From Bacillus xiapuensis (GTDB taxonomy: Bacteria > Bacillota > Bacilli > Bacillales > Domibacillaceae), in NCBI RefSeq assembly GCF_002797355.1, contig NZ_KZ454939.1:497828-561827 (forward strand): a stretch of DNA of 64,000 nt, read 5' to 3'. This document shows positions 1-8,774 of this stretch, in pieces. Numbering within the stretch: position 1 is the stretch's first letter; the number at the start of each line of letters is the position of its first letter. Below the pieces are notes generated by a model, which did no database searches, was not told where the DNA came from, and was given only the letters and a program-made list of their open reading frames with translations. A program made the translations under genes and the position numbers.

Positions 1-329
1 TGTTTAGATGCGGTTAAGCATGATCGTCATCAAGCTTGTGTTTGCTGATAGCTTTGCTGTTGCTGAGGAAATGAATGGAGGAAGCAGACAAAGAGCTTAC
101 TTGGAGATCCTTTTTTTTATAATTCAGCATATAGTCTGAGCCTTTTGATAAAACGGAATATTTGCTTATTAGTAACCGGATATTCACATTTTGGAAAAAT
201 CCTTATATTTACATGCTGAATGGGAAGCATCCTTAAAGGTTGGTTGCTATAATTTAACTAGTGGCAAATCATGCATAAAGGCTCTAGTGTTAGGGAAATA
301 AAATCAACTAGAGTCGGAGGTGATCAGAG
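1..329. other. Intergenic region upstream of dcuB
   Basis: No convincing gene. A short frame from about 69 has no good ribosome site and no recognisable product. The region is A+T-rich after 110. It carries an extended -10 promoter element near 245-253 and a full-length Shine-Dalgarno sequence (GGAGGTGATC) at 316-325 serving dcuB. I saw no FNR-type palindrome. Confidence 0.5.
245..253 (+). promoter_or_regulatory. Extended -10 promoter element for dcuB-aspA
   Basis: TGCTATAAT is a perfect extended -10 (TGnTATAAT), 77 bases before the dcuB start. The position where a -35 would lie (about 225-230) does not resemble TTGACA. This fits a promoter that relies on the extended -10 or on an activator. 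The start site is inferred. Confidence 0.4.
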
Positions 330-1643
330 ATGTTTTGGATTCAGTTTGCCATTTTGCTTATTTGTATTTTTATTGGAGCTCGTCTCGGCGGAGTAGGGCT
401 GGGCGTAATGGGCGGGGTCGGACTTGCTGTTTTTGTGTTTATCTTTCAATTGCCGCCCACGGAGCCGCCCATTGATGTGATGTTAATGATTGTGGCGGTT
501 ATTACGGCAGCCAGTTCATTGCAAGCGGCTGGCGGCATGGATTATCTTGTTGGCCTGGCCGAAAAAGCACTAAGGAAAAATCCTAAAAGAATAACGTACG
601 TAGCGCCGATCGTCACTTATTTATTTACGTTTTGTGCGGGGACGGGCCATGTGGCTTATTCTGTGCTACCGGTGATTGCAGAGGTGGCCCGGGAATCAAA
701 AGTAAGGCCTGAACGGCCGCTGTCAATTGCGGTTATCGCCTCGCAGCAAGCGATCACAGCCAGTCCTATTTCTGCAGCGACAGTAGCGCTAGTTGCTTTA
801 TTAGCTGATTTTCAAGTCAGCTTGATGGATATTTTGATTGTCAGCATTCCTTCTACATTTGCGGCTTGTATGCTGGGAGCTTTCGTTTCCAGCAAAATGG
901 GACCGGAGCTTGAGGAAGATCCGATTTACTTGGAAAGATTAAAACAAGGGCTGGCACCGATGAAACAGGAACAGAAGTCAGGGCATATTACGAAAGAGTC
1001 CAAACTCGCTGTTTTCCTATTTTTGTTAGGCGTGATATCGGTAGTGTTGCTGGGCTCCATGGAATTCCTGCGTCCGGCGTGGATGGTGAATGGAGAGCTT
1101 GTCCGGCTGTCAATGCCGCATACGATTGAAATTGTGATGCTTACCGTTTCAGCGCTTATTTTGATTCTTTGTAAACCGGATATAGAAGCGATTACTTCAG
1201 GAACGGTATTTAAGGCGGGAATAACGGCTGTCGTGGCGATTTTTGGTATTGCCTGGATGGGGGATACATTCTTTAAAGGAAATATGGAATTTATTCAGGG
1301 ATCTATTCAAGAGCTTGTTACGTCAGCTCCGTGGCTGTTTGCCTTTGCTTTGTTTGTTCTTTCCATTCTGCTGTACAGTCAGGCGGCTACGATCCGAGCC
1401 TTAGTGCCGCTGGGAATTTCTTTAGGCATTTCACCTTATTTACTAATTGCTATGTTCCCAGCCGTGAATGGCTATTTCTTTATTCCGAATTATGGTACAG
1501 TAGTGGCGGCGATTAACTTCGACCGGACCGGAACGACAAGGATCGGTAAATATATATTAAACCACAGCTTTATGCTTCCAGGCTTAGTGTCAACTATCGG
1601 TGCAGTAGCCATCGGGCTGCTTTTAGCGAGTATTCTTTTTTAA
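330..1643 (+). CDS. dcuB: Anaerobic C4-dicarboxylate transporter, DcuA/DcuB family
   Basis: Inner-membrane exchanger of 437 residues that in this family swaps aspartate or fumarate for succinate. The protein is hydrophobic throughout, with about ten to twelve membrane spans. Family-typical stretches are AGTGHVAYSVLPVIAEVA near residue 103 and SQQAITASPISAATVAL near 138. Length matches the usual 430-446. The ATG at 330 has a complete GGAGGTGATC ribosome site 5 bases upstream. The next gene, aspA, starts 45 bases after its stop, and the pair forms an aspartate uptake, deamination and dicarboxylate exchange module. DcuA and DcuB cannot be separated with certainty by eye. Confidence 0.9.
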   Translation: MFWIQFAILLICIFIGARLGGVGLGVMGGVGLAVFVFIFQLPPTEPPIDVMLMIVAVITAASSLQAAGGMDYLVGLAEKALRKNPKRITYVAPIVTYLFTFCAGTGHVAYSVLPVIAEVARESKVRPERPLSIAVIASQQAITASPISAATVALVALLADFQVSLMDILIVSIPSTFAACMLGAFVSSKMGPELEEDPIYLERLKQGLAPMKQEQKSGHITKESKLAVFLFLLGVISVVLLGSMEFLRPAWMVNGELVRLSMPHTIEIVMLTVSALILILCKPDIEAITSGTVFKAGITAVVAIFGIAWMGDTFFKGNMEFIQGSIQELVTSAPWLFAFALFVLSILLYSQAATIRALVPLGISLGISPYLLIAMFPAVNGYFFIPNYGTVVAAINFDRTGTTRIGKYILNHSFMLPGLVSTIGAVAIGLLLASILF

Positions 1644-1688
1644 TAGCTTCCATGCAGCAGCTACCTATCTAACAGAGGAGTGAGTAAG

Positions 1689-3134
1689 GTGTCAGCACAA
1701 CCAATGTTTCGAATGGAAAAGGATTTCTTAGGGGAAAAAGAAGTGCCTATACAGGCCTACTACGGGGTACAGACATTGAGAGCGGTGGAAAATTTTCCAA
1801 TCACCGGCTATCGGATTGATGAGAGCTTAATTAAAGCATTAGCGATTGTCAAAAAATCAGCCGCACAAGCCAACCGTGACATCGGACAATTGAATGAAAA
1901 AATAGCCGGTGCGATCATTCAAGCGGCTGAAGAAGTGATGAGCGGCCATTATAATGATCAGTTTATTGTCGATCCGATTCAAGGAGGAGCGGGAACCTCG
2001 ATCAATATGAACGGCAATGAAGTGATTGCCAACCGTGCTTTAGAAATTCTTGGGGAGGAAAAAGGAAACTATCAAGTCGTTTCTCCTAACTCTCATGTCA
2101 ATATGGCCCAATCCACTAACGACGCTTTCCCAACAGCTATTCATATCGCTGTGATTGAAAAAGTGAATGTCCTTCTTGAAGTTATGAAAAAGCTTGAAGC
2201 GGCTTTTCATGATAAAGCGCTGGAATTTAACCATATTTTAAAGATGGGGCGCACCCATTTACAAGATGCCGTTCCGATTCGTTTAGGGCAGGAGTTTGAA
2301 GCTTACGCCCGCGTGCTTGGACGCGATATTGATCGGATCGCGATGTCTCTTCAGCATTTATATGAGGTGAACATGGGAGCGACTGCGGTTGGCACCGGCC
2401 TGAACGCAGAGCCTCTCTATATTGAAAAGGTAGTCGAATATTTGGCGGAAAACAGCGGATTTCCTATTAAGCCGGCTGAACATCTAGTGGATGCCACTCA
2501 AAATACAGATGCTTACTTAGAAGTGTCCGCTTCTTTAAAAGTATGCATGATGAATATGTCCAAGGTAGCCAATGATTTGCGGATGATGGCTTCAGGTCCG
2601 CGTGCGGGACTTGCGGAAATTAAGCTGCCTGCCCGTCAGCCAGGATCGTCCATTATGCCGGGAAAAGTGAATCCTGTCATGGCTGAAGTATTGAACCAAG
2701 TGGCTTTCCAGGTAATTGGCAATGATCATACCATTTGTCTGGCATCAGAAGCGGGCCAGTTTGAATTAAATGTGATGGAGCCTGTGCTTGTTTTCAACCT
2801 GCTTCAGTCCACCAAGATCATGACCAATGTGTTTACCGTCTTCCGCCAATATTGTCTGGAAGGAATTCAAGCAAACGCAGAGCAGATGGAGCATTACGTG
2901 AACAACAGCGTGGGGATTATTACAGCCATCAATCCCCATGTAGGGTATGAAGTCGCCGCTTCTGTAGCAAAAGAAGCCATTGAAACAGGAAAACCTGTCC
3001 GGGACATTTGCCTAGAGCGTGAAGTGTTGACGGATGAAGAGCTGGATTTAATTCTGCATCCGTACGAAATGACAGACCCAGGTATCTCGGGCCGTGAAGT
3101 GATGCGCAGAAAAAAGGCAAATAAGGAGCAATAA
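1689..3134 (+). CDS. aspA: Aspartate ammonia-lyase
   Basis: Cytoplasmic enzyme that deaminates L-aspartate to fumarate and ammonia. It belongs to the fumarase/aspartase superfamily and carries the signature GSSIMPGKVNP near residue 319, plus STNDAFPTA and GRTHLQDAVP substrate-loop motifs. A GTG at 1680 overlaps the ribosome site itself; the GTG at 1689 sits 8 bases after AGGAG (1676-1680), so I take 1689, giving 481 residues. It is cotranscribed with dcuB, which would import aspartate and export succinate. Aspartase is preferred over fumarase because of the DcuB pairing and sequence resemblance to AspA (AnsB in Bacillus). Confidence 0.92.
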   Translation: MSAQPMFRMEKDFLGEKEVPIQAYYGVQTLRAVENFPITGYRIDESLIKALAIVKKSAAQANRDIGQLNEKIAGAIIQAAEEVMSGHYNDQFIVDPIQGGAGTSINMNGNEVIANRALEILGEEKGNYQVVSPNSHVNMAQSTNDAFPTAIHIAVIEKVNVLLEVMKKLEAAFHDKALEFNHILKMGRTHLQDAVPIRLGQEFEAYARVLGRDIDRIAMSLQHLYEVNMGATAVGTGLNAEPLYIEKVVEYLAENSGFPIKPAEHLVDATQNTDAYLEVSASLKVCMMNMSKVANDLRMMASGPRAGLAEIKLPARQPGSSIMPGKVNPVMAEVLNQVAFQVIGNDHTICLASEAGQFELNVMEPVLVFNLLQSTKIMTNVFTVFRQYCLEGIQANAEQMEHYVNNSVGIITAINPHVGYEVAASVAKEAIETGKPVRDICLEREVLTDEELDLILHPYEMTDPGISGREVMRRKKANKEQ

Positions 3135-3276
3135 AAAAATAGCGTTCATTCTTATAAAGAAAGCTGTCTCGCTTGTGGATTGCCTCACCCAATGCAAGCG
3201 GTTTCGGCCAAAGCAGGTGCAAGGTTATAAAATCGGCTATTAACCCTCTGAAGCGGTGTTTCAGCTTGAACGTTAA

Positions 3277-3317
3277 AAACCCTGAGAATGCCGGTGAAAT
3301 CAGCATTCTCAGGGTTT
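3277..3317. terminator. Bidirectional terminator hairpin between aspA and the stress gene
   Basis: Fifteen-pair perfect stem, AAACCCTGAGAATGC with GCATTCTCAGGGTTT, around an 11-base loop. The A-run on one side and T-run on the other suit termination on both strands between convergent genes. The core resembles the hairpins at 5577 and 21139. Confidence 0.8.
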
Positions 3318-3334
3318 GTACTTAGATGTGAGCT

Positions 3335-3370
3335 GTTTAAAAAGGATGCAGGAGGGCTGGCCTCCTGCAT
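3335..3370 (-). terminator. Terminator of the YsnF-like gene
   Basis: Ten-pair stem (ATGCAGGAGG with CCTCCTGCAT, 3346-3370) followed on the minus strand by CCTTTTTAAAC, six bases beyond the stop codon of the gene at 3377. Confidence 0.7.
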
Positions 3371-3376
3371 GTTCTG

Positions 3377-4282
3377 TTATAACCGGTCTTTCTTTGCTGG
3401 ATCTGTGATCTCGTCCTCTTCCATAGGCAGACCATCTGTTCTTTCGACATGAGCTTCTTCCCGTTTTACGGTATCGTGAATTTCTTCTGTATCTTCCACC
3501 TTACGTTTTCCAACGACGATTTCTTCTGTGACAACTGGTTTTTTGGTTACTTCTACCCGTTCTTCGGTGATAGGAATTCGAATACGGTCCTCGTCATCCA
3601 CAATCGGAGCGGCATCTGCATCATTGGATTCTTCATAGACTGGACGGCGTTCCACATACACTTCCTCATGCTCCACATTCACATCGACGGTTCGATCCTC
3701 TTCTACGACGTCTTTTTCTACTTGAACCTCGCCGGTCTTTACTTTTTCTTTATCGACTTGTAATCTTTCTTCCCGGAGTTTTAAGCGCTGTTCTTCTGTC
3801 AGATTAGGGTCTGCATCCAGTTCGGGTACTCGGTCAGCTCTTACACCATCTACATGGCCGTCTGCTTTGGCTATGTTGACGCCGAGCGCGTTGGCTCCGA
3901 GGTTAGGGTCGGTTGCTTCATCTGTTAGGCGGCTAGGGTAATGCTGTTCATAGTCTTTATCCACATATAATAAGAGTTTTCCCGCTTCAATATCTTGATA
4001 GTAGCGCTCTGCTTCTTTATCGTTTAACCCCATATTTTTCAAGCCGCCGCGGACTTCATCCTCGCCTGATAAAAAGGCGATAAAGCGATCCCACCATGAA
4101 GCTCCGGCAGCTGATTCTGTCTCAATGCCTGTCCGTCCTCTGACCATTGATACCTGATCTTCATTTTTTGCTACTACATAAATATCATCTTCAGCATATC
4201 CTTTGTTTTTTAAATCTTCAATTTTTGGAATGACCTCTGACTGATTGTTAAATAGGCCAATAAGCTTTTTATTTTTATCCAT
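3377..4282 (-). CDS. General stress protein, YflT domain plus DUF2382 (YsnF/AvaK-like)
   Basis: A 301-residue hydrophilic, acidic cytoplasmic protein. Residues 1-110 form a YflT-type domain (opening KKLIGLFNNQSEVIPKIEDL), a module of SigB-controlled general stress proteins. Residues 160-300 match the DUF2382 (YsnF/AvaK) domain, with alternating charged strands such as RIRIPITEERVEVTKKPVV. Biochemical role unknown. It has a SigB-like promoter at 4330-4354 and its own terminator. The neighbour at 4415 holds only the YflT module, so the two probably share an origin. Confidence 0.85.
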   Translation of the reverse strand: MDKNKKLIGLFNNQSEVIPKIEDLKNKGYAEDDIYVVAKNEDQVSMVRGRTGIETESAAGASWWDRFIAFLSGEDEVRGGLKNMGLNDKEAERYYQDIEAGKLLLYVDKDYEQHYPSRLTDEATDPNLGANALGVNIAKADGHVDGVRADRVPELDADPNLTEEQRLKLREERLQVDKEKVKTGEVQVEKDVVEEDRTVDVNVEHEEVYVERRPVYEESNDADAAPIVDDEDRIRIPITEERVEVTKKPVVTEEIVVGKRKVEDTEEIHDTVKREEAHVERTDGLPMEEDEITDPAKKDRL

Positions 4283-4329
4283 TTTCGAACCTCCTGAAAA
4301 GATTTTTTATAAAAAAACTTGGTATATTT

Positions 4330-4354
4330 GTACCCGATGTGATATAATATAAAC
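4330..4354 (-). promoter_or_regulatory. SigB-type promoter for the YsnF-like gene
   Basis: Minus strand reads GTTTAT, 13 bases, GGGTAC, close to the SigB consensus GTTTAA-N12-14-GGGWAW. It lies 48 bases before the start of the general stress gene. The product family is SigB-dependent in Bacillus, which supports the call. Confidence 0.7.
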
Positions 4355-4414
4355 TTTTAAAAATGGCTGACTGGGTAGAACCAGTGGCTGGGGGTTACAT
4401 CCATTTTCTTTCCG

Positions 4415-4765
4415 CTATATGCGCTCTTTCTTTTGCGGCAATTCATCGGCAACGAGCAAGATCAGTCCGTTTTCAATCTCTTGCTGATACGCATCCGCTT
4501 CCTTCTCGCTTAATCCAAAATCTACTAAATAATCTTTTGTCGGCTGGTTTTTCGTGAGCAGTGATTTGGCTTTTTCAATGATGCTCGGTTTGGCGGAAGT
4601 CACCTTGGCTCCAGATAGATTTTGCAGATTTACATAAAAGTCAGCATCTTTCGTAATGGCGTACAGCTGCTGATCTGCTTGACTGCTATGGACTTGCCAT
4701 TCTTCAATTTTACGAATGACATCAATTTCTGTTTGAAACAAACCGATGATTCTTTTTCTTGTCAT
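4415..4765 (-). CDS. General stress protein with YflT domain
   Basis: A 116-residue cytoplasmic protein made only of the YflT (GSP17M-like) domain: MTRKRIIGLFQTEIDVIRKI at the start, then a helix with SEKEADAYQQEIENGLILLV near residue 90. The start is supported by AAGGAGGAAACCGCC immediately upstream. It parallels the N-terminal half of the gene at 3377, including the GL-x-EKEA-x-Y-x-QEIE-G-LLL pattern. Function in stress survival is known only at family level. A SigB-like promoter lies 32 bases upstream. Confidence 0.85.
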   Translation of the reverse strand: MTRKRIIGLFQTEIDVIRKIEEWQVHSSQADQQLYAITKDADFYVNLQNLSGAKVTSAKPSIIEKAKSLLTKNQPTKDYLVDFGLSEKEADAYQQEIENGLILLVADELPQKKERI

Positions 4766-4797
4766 GGCGGTTTCCTCCTTGAACGGCTATTGTTTTT

Positions 4798-4822
4798 TTA
4801 CCCTCTGCCGCGAGGGAAAAAC
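4798..4822 (-). promoter_or_regulatory. SigB-type promoter for the YflT-domain gene
   Basis: Minus strand reads GTTTTT, 13 bases, GGGTAA, matching the SigB spacing and -10 element. It is the second such site within 500 bases, each before a YflT-domain gene. Confidence 0.65.
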
Positions 4823-4840
4823 ATTAGTAAAGGGGATCGA

Positions 4841-4933
4841 GTGAATCTTCCAACAGAGCGAGGTTCTTTCCTCCCCTGATGGAAAGAAGAACGAGGCTTA
4901 GGCATCGCAGCATCCTGTTCAGCGCCTTTGTAA
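4841..4933 (+). repeat. Dispersed two-hairpin intergenic repeat, copy A
   Basis: Begins GTGAATCTTCCAACAG, continues with GGTTCTTTCCTCCCC, then GGAAAGAAGAACGAGGC and ends CAGCGCCTTTGT. These blocks occur in the same order in the copies at 47017 and 34499 and, reversed, at 19110, 20926, 23303 and 48574. See the finding on this family. Confidence 0.7.
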
Positions 4934-5039
4934 ACGCACTTAGACGGCTGTTCCCATTCCTTTCTTGAAGGGGAAGATAAAAGGGAATGGGACGAGCATT
5001 GTCGAAGCCTTTAAGTGAATCATGAAAGGGGAGAGTGGA

Positions 5040-5531
5040 ATGGAAGAAGTAAGAACGGCTGATTTATGTGATGAATTTGGCGGTCAAGTAAAAGTATGCA
5101 AGCTTGAACTCAAATCCTACGGAGGGAAAAAAAGATTCTCGGGGCCTGTTTCAACGGTGAAAGTGTTTGAGGATAATGTTCTTGTGAAATCTGCTTTGCA
5201 GACGATTCCGCGGGGACATGTACTTGTTGTGGATGGAGGAGGCTCGAGGAATTGCGCCCTTCTTGGCGACCGTTTAGGAGAAATAGCCGAAAAACGTCAA
5301 ATTGCGGGCATGATCATTTACGGCTGCGTTCGCGATACCGCGGAGCTTGCTAAGCAGAATATTGGCGTCATGGCGCTCGGCAGCAATCCCTTAAAAAGCA
5401 TCAAAAAAGGAGAGGGAGAAACAAACATCCTCGTTCAATTTGGCGATGTGGACTGGAAGCCGGGTCACTACGTATATGCGGATGAAGATGGCATCATCGT
5501 GGCGGAGAAGAAGTTAACCCTTTCAAAATAA
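5040..5531 (+). CDS. RraA family protein (possible HMG/CHA aldolase-like or RNase regulator-like)
   Basis: A 163-residue cytoplasmic protein with the RraA fold signature: TADLCDEFG at the N-terminus, FSGPVSTVKVFEDN, and VVDGGGSRNCALLGDRL with downstream GxIxxGCVRDT, the site that binds metal and substrate in aldolase members. Family members are either class II 4-hydroxy-4-methyl-2-oxoglutarate aldolases or regulators of RNase E; with no clear RNase E partner here, a metabolic or unknown role is more likely. The ATG at 5040 follows AAAGGGGAGA; an upstream in-frame ATG at 5022 would precede the ribosome site and was not used. Confidence 0.85.
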   Translation: MEEVRTADLCDEFGGQVKVCKLELKSYGGKKRFSGPVSTVKVFEDNVLVKSALQTIPRGHVLVVDGGGSRNCALLGDRLGEIAEKRQIAGMIIYGCVRDTAELAKQNIGVMALGSNPLKSIKKGEGETNILVQFGDVDWKPGHYVYADEDGIIVAEKKLTLSK

Positions 5532-5576
5532 ACAACAAAAAGCGGTCCGAAAAGCAATATCCCAGCTCCAAAATGA

Positions 5577-5616
5577 AAAAAACCAAGAATGTGGCATTCA
5601 GCATTCTTGGTTTTTT
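5577..5616. terminator. Terminator between rraA-like gene and bioY
   Basis: Stem AAAACCAAGAATG with CATTCTTGGTTTT, loop of about ten bases, A-run before and T-run after. Suits termination in both directions between convergent genes. Its AAGAATG/CATTCTT core resembles the hairpins at 3277 and 21139. Confidence 0.8.
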
Positions 5617-5619
5617 CTT

Positions 5620-5640
5620 AAAGGCTTATTAGACAGCCTC
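5620..5640 (-). repeat. Short palindromic tail motif (copy 1)
   Basis: AAGGCTTATTAGACAGCCT, a small GGC/GCC palindrome just after the terminator hairpin. The same block follows the hairpin at 21139 (GGACTTATTAGATAGTCC), and a related GGGCTGTCCAATAA lies at 48381. Confidence 0.45.
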
Positions 5641-5661
5641 TTGTATTGGAGAAGGCTGCTT

Positions 5662-6243
5662 CTACATGCTGCTTTTTCGATAAGAAGCGGGAGGCATCTT
5701 GCGGTACTTGAGTACAGCGCGCAGCTTTGGAAGAATGACCAGGGACAGGATAATAACGGCAATGTCGAGCGGCAAATAGGCGGCCATCCATGACCAGGCC
5801 ACGAGATAACTGAAGCCTTCAGGTGCTTCAGCCCACCACGTAAAAGCCGCATACATCCAGTTGGTGCCAAGCATGTAGTTAATCAATAGACTAAGCAGTC
5901 CGGCGTACACATACATTATTTTCTGTCCGCCTTTCTCCAAGCACAGGCCCGCAGCAAACGCGACAAAAATGAAAGAAATAACAAAACCGAATGTCGGGCT
6001 GAGCAAGCTGGCAGGCCCGCCTTTAAATTGAGCGAATACGGGAGCGCCAGCCAATCCGATAAATAAATAAGCAGCCATAGACCAAGCGCCTAAGCGGCTG
6101 CCGAGAAGGCCGCCTGCTAAAACTGCAAAAAATAACTGCAGCGTAATCGGCACTCCGCCAATTGTTAAAAATGGTGACGCATTGGCTCCAACGGCCATTA
6201 AAGCAGCGAATAAAGCACAGAGTACCATTTCATTCGCTTTCAT
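5662..6243 (-). CDS. bioY: Biotin ECF transporter S component BioY
   Basis: Integral membrane substrate-binding subunit for biotin uptake, which works alone or with the shared ECF energising module. 193 residues with about six membrane spans. BioY hallmarks are the N-terminal ALFAALMAVGANASPFLTIGGVPITLQ, the GARLG-type turn seen here as GSRLGAWSMAAYLFIGLAGAPVFA, and PTFGFVISF. The start at 6243 follows AAGGAGGTCTCATTT; a frame extending to 6297 lacks a ribosome site. It is divergent from bioD, and a BirA-type operator lies between them. Confidence 0.93.
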   Translation of the reverse strand: MKANEMVLCALFAALMAVGANASPFLTIGGVPITLQLFFAVLAGGLLGSRLGAWSMAAYLFIGLAGAPVFAQFKGGPASLLSPTFGFVISFIFVAFAAGLCLEKGGQKIMYVYAGLLSLLINYMLGTNWMYAAFTWWAEAPEGFSYLVAWSWMAAYLPLDIAVIILSLVILPKLRAVLKYRKMPPASYRKSSM

Positions 6244-6298
6244 AAATGAGACCTCCTTCAGAAAATGAGAAAATAGGATTGTCTTATATTTTTTCATA

Positions 6299-6327
6299 TG
6301 TTAACATCTTTGTAAATGAGGTTAACA
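6299..6327. promoter_or_regulatory. BirA-type biotin operator
   Basis: Perfect inverted repeat TGTTAAC, 15 bases, GTTAACA, in the 115-base gap between divergent bioY and bioD. This matches the Firmicutes BirA operator pattern (TTGTTAAC half sites about 15 apart). One site can repress both uptake and synthesis when biotin is plentiful. Confidence 0.85.
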
Positions 6328-6358
6328 AATAATTTGGTATTTTAGGAGGTGCAGCCGG

Positions 6359-7090
6359 ATGTCTGGTTTTTTTATCACTGGAACAGATACGGATGCAGGA
6401 AAAACAATCGCGACGCTTTTACTGACCCATGCTTTATTAGAGAAGGGAGTGAAGGTAAGACCATATAAGCCCGTGCAAAGCGGGGCGGAAGAGAGGGACG
6501 GAAAGCTGGTGGCTCCGGATGCTGAGCTTTATAAGCTTTTGCCGGCGTTACATAACGAAGAACTGTCTTCATACTTATACAAAAAGGCCAGCTCTCCGCA
6601 TCTGGCAGCTGAAAAGGAAGGGAGAGAAATTCCAGTTGATCGGATTTTGGAAGAAATAAACGAGCGGGCGAACGGCGAGCAATGGCTGCTTGTAGAAGGA
6701 GCCGGCGGACTGTATGTGCCGCTTAACCGCCGAGGATATTGCATGATTGATTTAATGGAAGCGCTGAAGTTTCCAGTCGTCGTGGCAGCAAGAGCCAGCC
6801 TTGGAACGATTAATCATGCCATGCTGACTGCAGAATCCTTAAAGAACAGAGGCCTGCGAATCGCCGGATTTATTTTATCAAGCACGGTGCCTGAGGATGA
6901 GGAGATTGAGAAAGACAGCCGGAGCATGATTGAACAGCTTTCGGGATTGCCGGTAATCGGCAAGATTCCTTATGTTGAAAACATTTCCGCTCGTCTCACG
7001 GATGAGGTATTTCGTTCCGCTATAGTAAGGGGTTGGAAAATAGGAAGGCTTCAGGAGGTTATGAACAGTGAACACACAGCGGCTTTATGA
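6359..7090 (+). CDS. bioD: ATP-dependent dethiobiotin synthetase BioD
   Basis: Closes the ureido ring of dethiobiotin from 7,8-diaminononanoate, CO2 and ATP in the cytoplasm. The P-loop [12 protein letters not shown] spans residues 5-16, the substrate motif KPVQSGAE is near residue 39, and [11 protein letters not shown] near 115 is the conserved second nucleotide loop. The length of 243 is typical. AGGAGG lies 9 bases before the ATG. It overlaps bioA by 23 bases, so translation is probably coupled. bioB, bioF and pimelate genes are not in the window. Confidence 0.93.
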   Translation: MSGFFITGTDTDAGKTIATLLLTHALLEKGVKVRPYKPVQSGAEERDGKLVAPDAELYKLLPALHNEELSSYLYKKASSPHLAAEKEGREIPVDRILEEINERANGEQWLLVEGAGGLYVPLNRRGYCMIDLMEALKFPVVVAARASLGTINHAMLTAESLKNRGLRIAGFILSSTVPEDEEIEKDSRSMIEQLSGLPVIGKIPYVENISARLTDEVFRSAIVRGWKIGRLQEVMNSEHTAAL

Positions 7091-8417
7091 TATCAGTAAA
7101 AACCATCTGTGGCTGCCTTTTACACAAATGAAGGATTATGAAGAAGAGCCGCTCATCATTGAGAGCGGAGAAGGCGTTGTGCTGAAGGATATTCACGGCA
7201 AGGAGTATTTGGATGGCTATTCTTCGCTTTGGCTGAATGTTCACGGTCACCGCCGCAAAGAAATCGATGAGGCCATTCAAATGCAGCTGCAGAAAATTGC
7301 CCATTCTACGCTGCTGGGAGCGGCGAACGTACCAGCTGTTGAGCTGGCGGAGAAGCTGGTTGAGATCACGCCGCCGAATCTGACTCGTGTATTTTATTCG
7401 GACAGCGGAGCGGAGTCTGTAGAAATTGCGATCAAGATGGCCTATCAATATTGGCAAAATATTGGGGAGTCCGGCAAGACGAAATTTGTCACAATGTCCA
7501 ACGGCTACCATGGAGACACAGTGGGAGCGATCAGCGTGGGAGCCATTGATATTTATCATCGCGTGTACAGCTCGCTAATGTTTCAATCATATGCCGTAAT
7601 GTTTCCATCAGCCTATCATCATCCTTCTGGAGACGAGGAGCAAGTGAAGCAAGAATCTCTTGCCGCCATACGTCAGCTGTTTGAAGACAAGCATCATGAA
7701 ATTGCTGGTATGACCGTTGAATCCATGATGCAGGGAGCTGGCGGTATGAATACGATGCCGAAAGGGTACTTGAAAGAATTAGAAAAGCTTTGCCGGGAAT
7801 TTGATATTTTATTTATAGTAGATGAGGTGGCGACAGGATTTGGACGCACCGGAAAGATGTTTGCCGTTGAACATGAAGGTGTTCAGCCGGATATTATGAC
7901 GATTGCCAAAGGGATTACCGGCGGCTATTTGCCGGTTGCCGCTACGATGACAACGGAACCAATCTACCGTGCGTTCTATGCGGATTATGCGGAAATGAAG
8001 ACGTTCTTCCATGGCCACTCTTATACAGGCAATCAGCTAGGCTGCGCAGCCGCTCTGGCCAATTTAGAAATCTTTGAAAAAGAGAAGCTTGTTGATCAGG
8101 CAGCTCAAAAAGCGGAATACGTAAAGAGCATTCTAGCTGAAATTGCTGAACTGCCGTTTGTCGGTGACATTCGTCAGCTCGGATTGATGTGCGGCATTGA
8201 ATTAGTGCAGGACAAAGAAACGAAACAGCCTTTTCCAGCGGAGGATCGTGTCGCCTACAAGGCCACCTTGCGCATGCGGGAACTGGGAATGCTGACGCGG
8301 CCTCTTGGCGATGTGATTGTCTTTATGCCACCGCTGGTTACAAGCTATGAACAGCTGACACAAATGGGGAAAATAATGAAGCAGGCCATTTCAGAAATCC
8401 AATTAGTGGTGAAATAG
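7068..8417 (+). CDS. bioA: Adenosylmethionine-8-amino-7-oxononanoate aminotransferase BioA
   Basis: PLP enzyme that makes 7,8-diaminononanoate using S-adenosylmethionine as amino donor, the step before BioD. 449 residues. It shows [19 protein letters not shown], the class III aminotransferase metal-free site [18 protein letters not shown], and the PLP lysine in [12 protein letters not shown] near residue 280. The start is GTG at 7068, 8 bases after AGGAGG; the nearby ATG at 7061 is in the bioD frame. It forms an operon with bioD under the BirA-type site. Confidence 0.93.
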   Translation: MNTQRLYDISKNHLWLPFTQMKDYEEEPLIIESGEGVVLKDIHGKEYLDGYSSLWLNVHGHRRKEIDEAIQMQLQKIAHSTLLGAANVPAVELAEKLVEITPPNLTRVFYSDSGAESVEIAIKMAYQYWQNIGESGKTKFVTMSNGYHGDTVGAISVGAIDIYHRVYSSLMFQSYAVMFPSAYHHPSGDEEQVKQESLAAIRQLFEDKHHEIAGMTVESMMQGAGGMNTMPKGYLKELEKLCREFDILFIVDEVATGFGRTGKMFAVEHEGVQPDIMTIAKGITGGYLPVAATMTTEPIYRAFYADYAEMKTFFHGHSYTGNQLGCAAALANLEIFEKEKLVDQAAQKAEYVKSILAEIAELPFVGDIRQLGLMCGIELVQDKETKQPFPAEDRVAYKATLRMRELGMLTRPLGDVIVFMPPLVTSYEQLTQMGKIMKQAISEIQLVVK

Positions 8418-8443
8418 AAAGAGCAGCGGACGTGTTTGAACGG

Positions 8444-8590
8444 CACCCCCAATTGTTAGACACAACGAACAATTGGAGGTGTAGTTTTTTTATGGCGAAA
8501 TACTCAATAGAAACAAAATTAGCTGTCGTCAAAGGATACCTTGAAGAGTTTAAATCCTATGGGCAGCTAGAAGAGGAGACGGGTGGCTGA
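8444..8590 (+). mobile_element. Left-end remnant of an IS3-family element
   Basis: An imperfect palindrome at 8444-8481 (CACCCCCAATTGTT ... AACAATTGGAGGTG) is followed 10 bases later by an ATG at 8492 that opens MAKYSIETKLAVVKGYLEEF, like the N-terminal helix-turn-helix of IS3-type OrfA. The frame diverges and stops at 8588-8590 after 32 residues. No OrfB and no right end are visible, so this is a relic. It lies between bioA and the cobalamin riboswitch. Confidence 0.65.
8492..8590 (+). pseudogene. Truncated IS3-family transposase OrfA
   Basis: Only the first 20-odd residues look like OrfA; the tail after KSYGQLEEE is unlike the family and ends early. The start still has a GGAGG (8475-8479). 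Not expected to be functional. Confidence 0.6.
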
Positions 8591-8774
8591 GCGGCAAATC
8601 CCGCCTCCTGCAAGCCCGATTCGTTCGGCCTAAAGGCACTGCAACAGGAGTGAGCCTTCCTTCTTTTTTTTAAAATAGCGGGGGATCATTATGTGAAGAT
8701 GAACATATTTTCAGCTGAAAAGGAACAAAGTGTGTGAATCAGTAAAATAGCATGGAAGTCAGCGCTTTTTCGTG

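Noticed and set aside
69-203. Short open frame upstream of dcuB
   Set aside because: No ribosome site and no recognisable domain; the sequence is consistent with promoter DNA.
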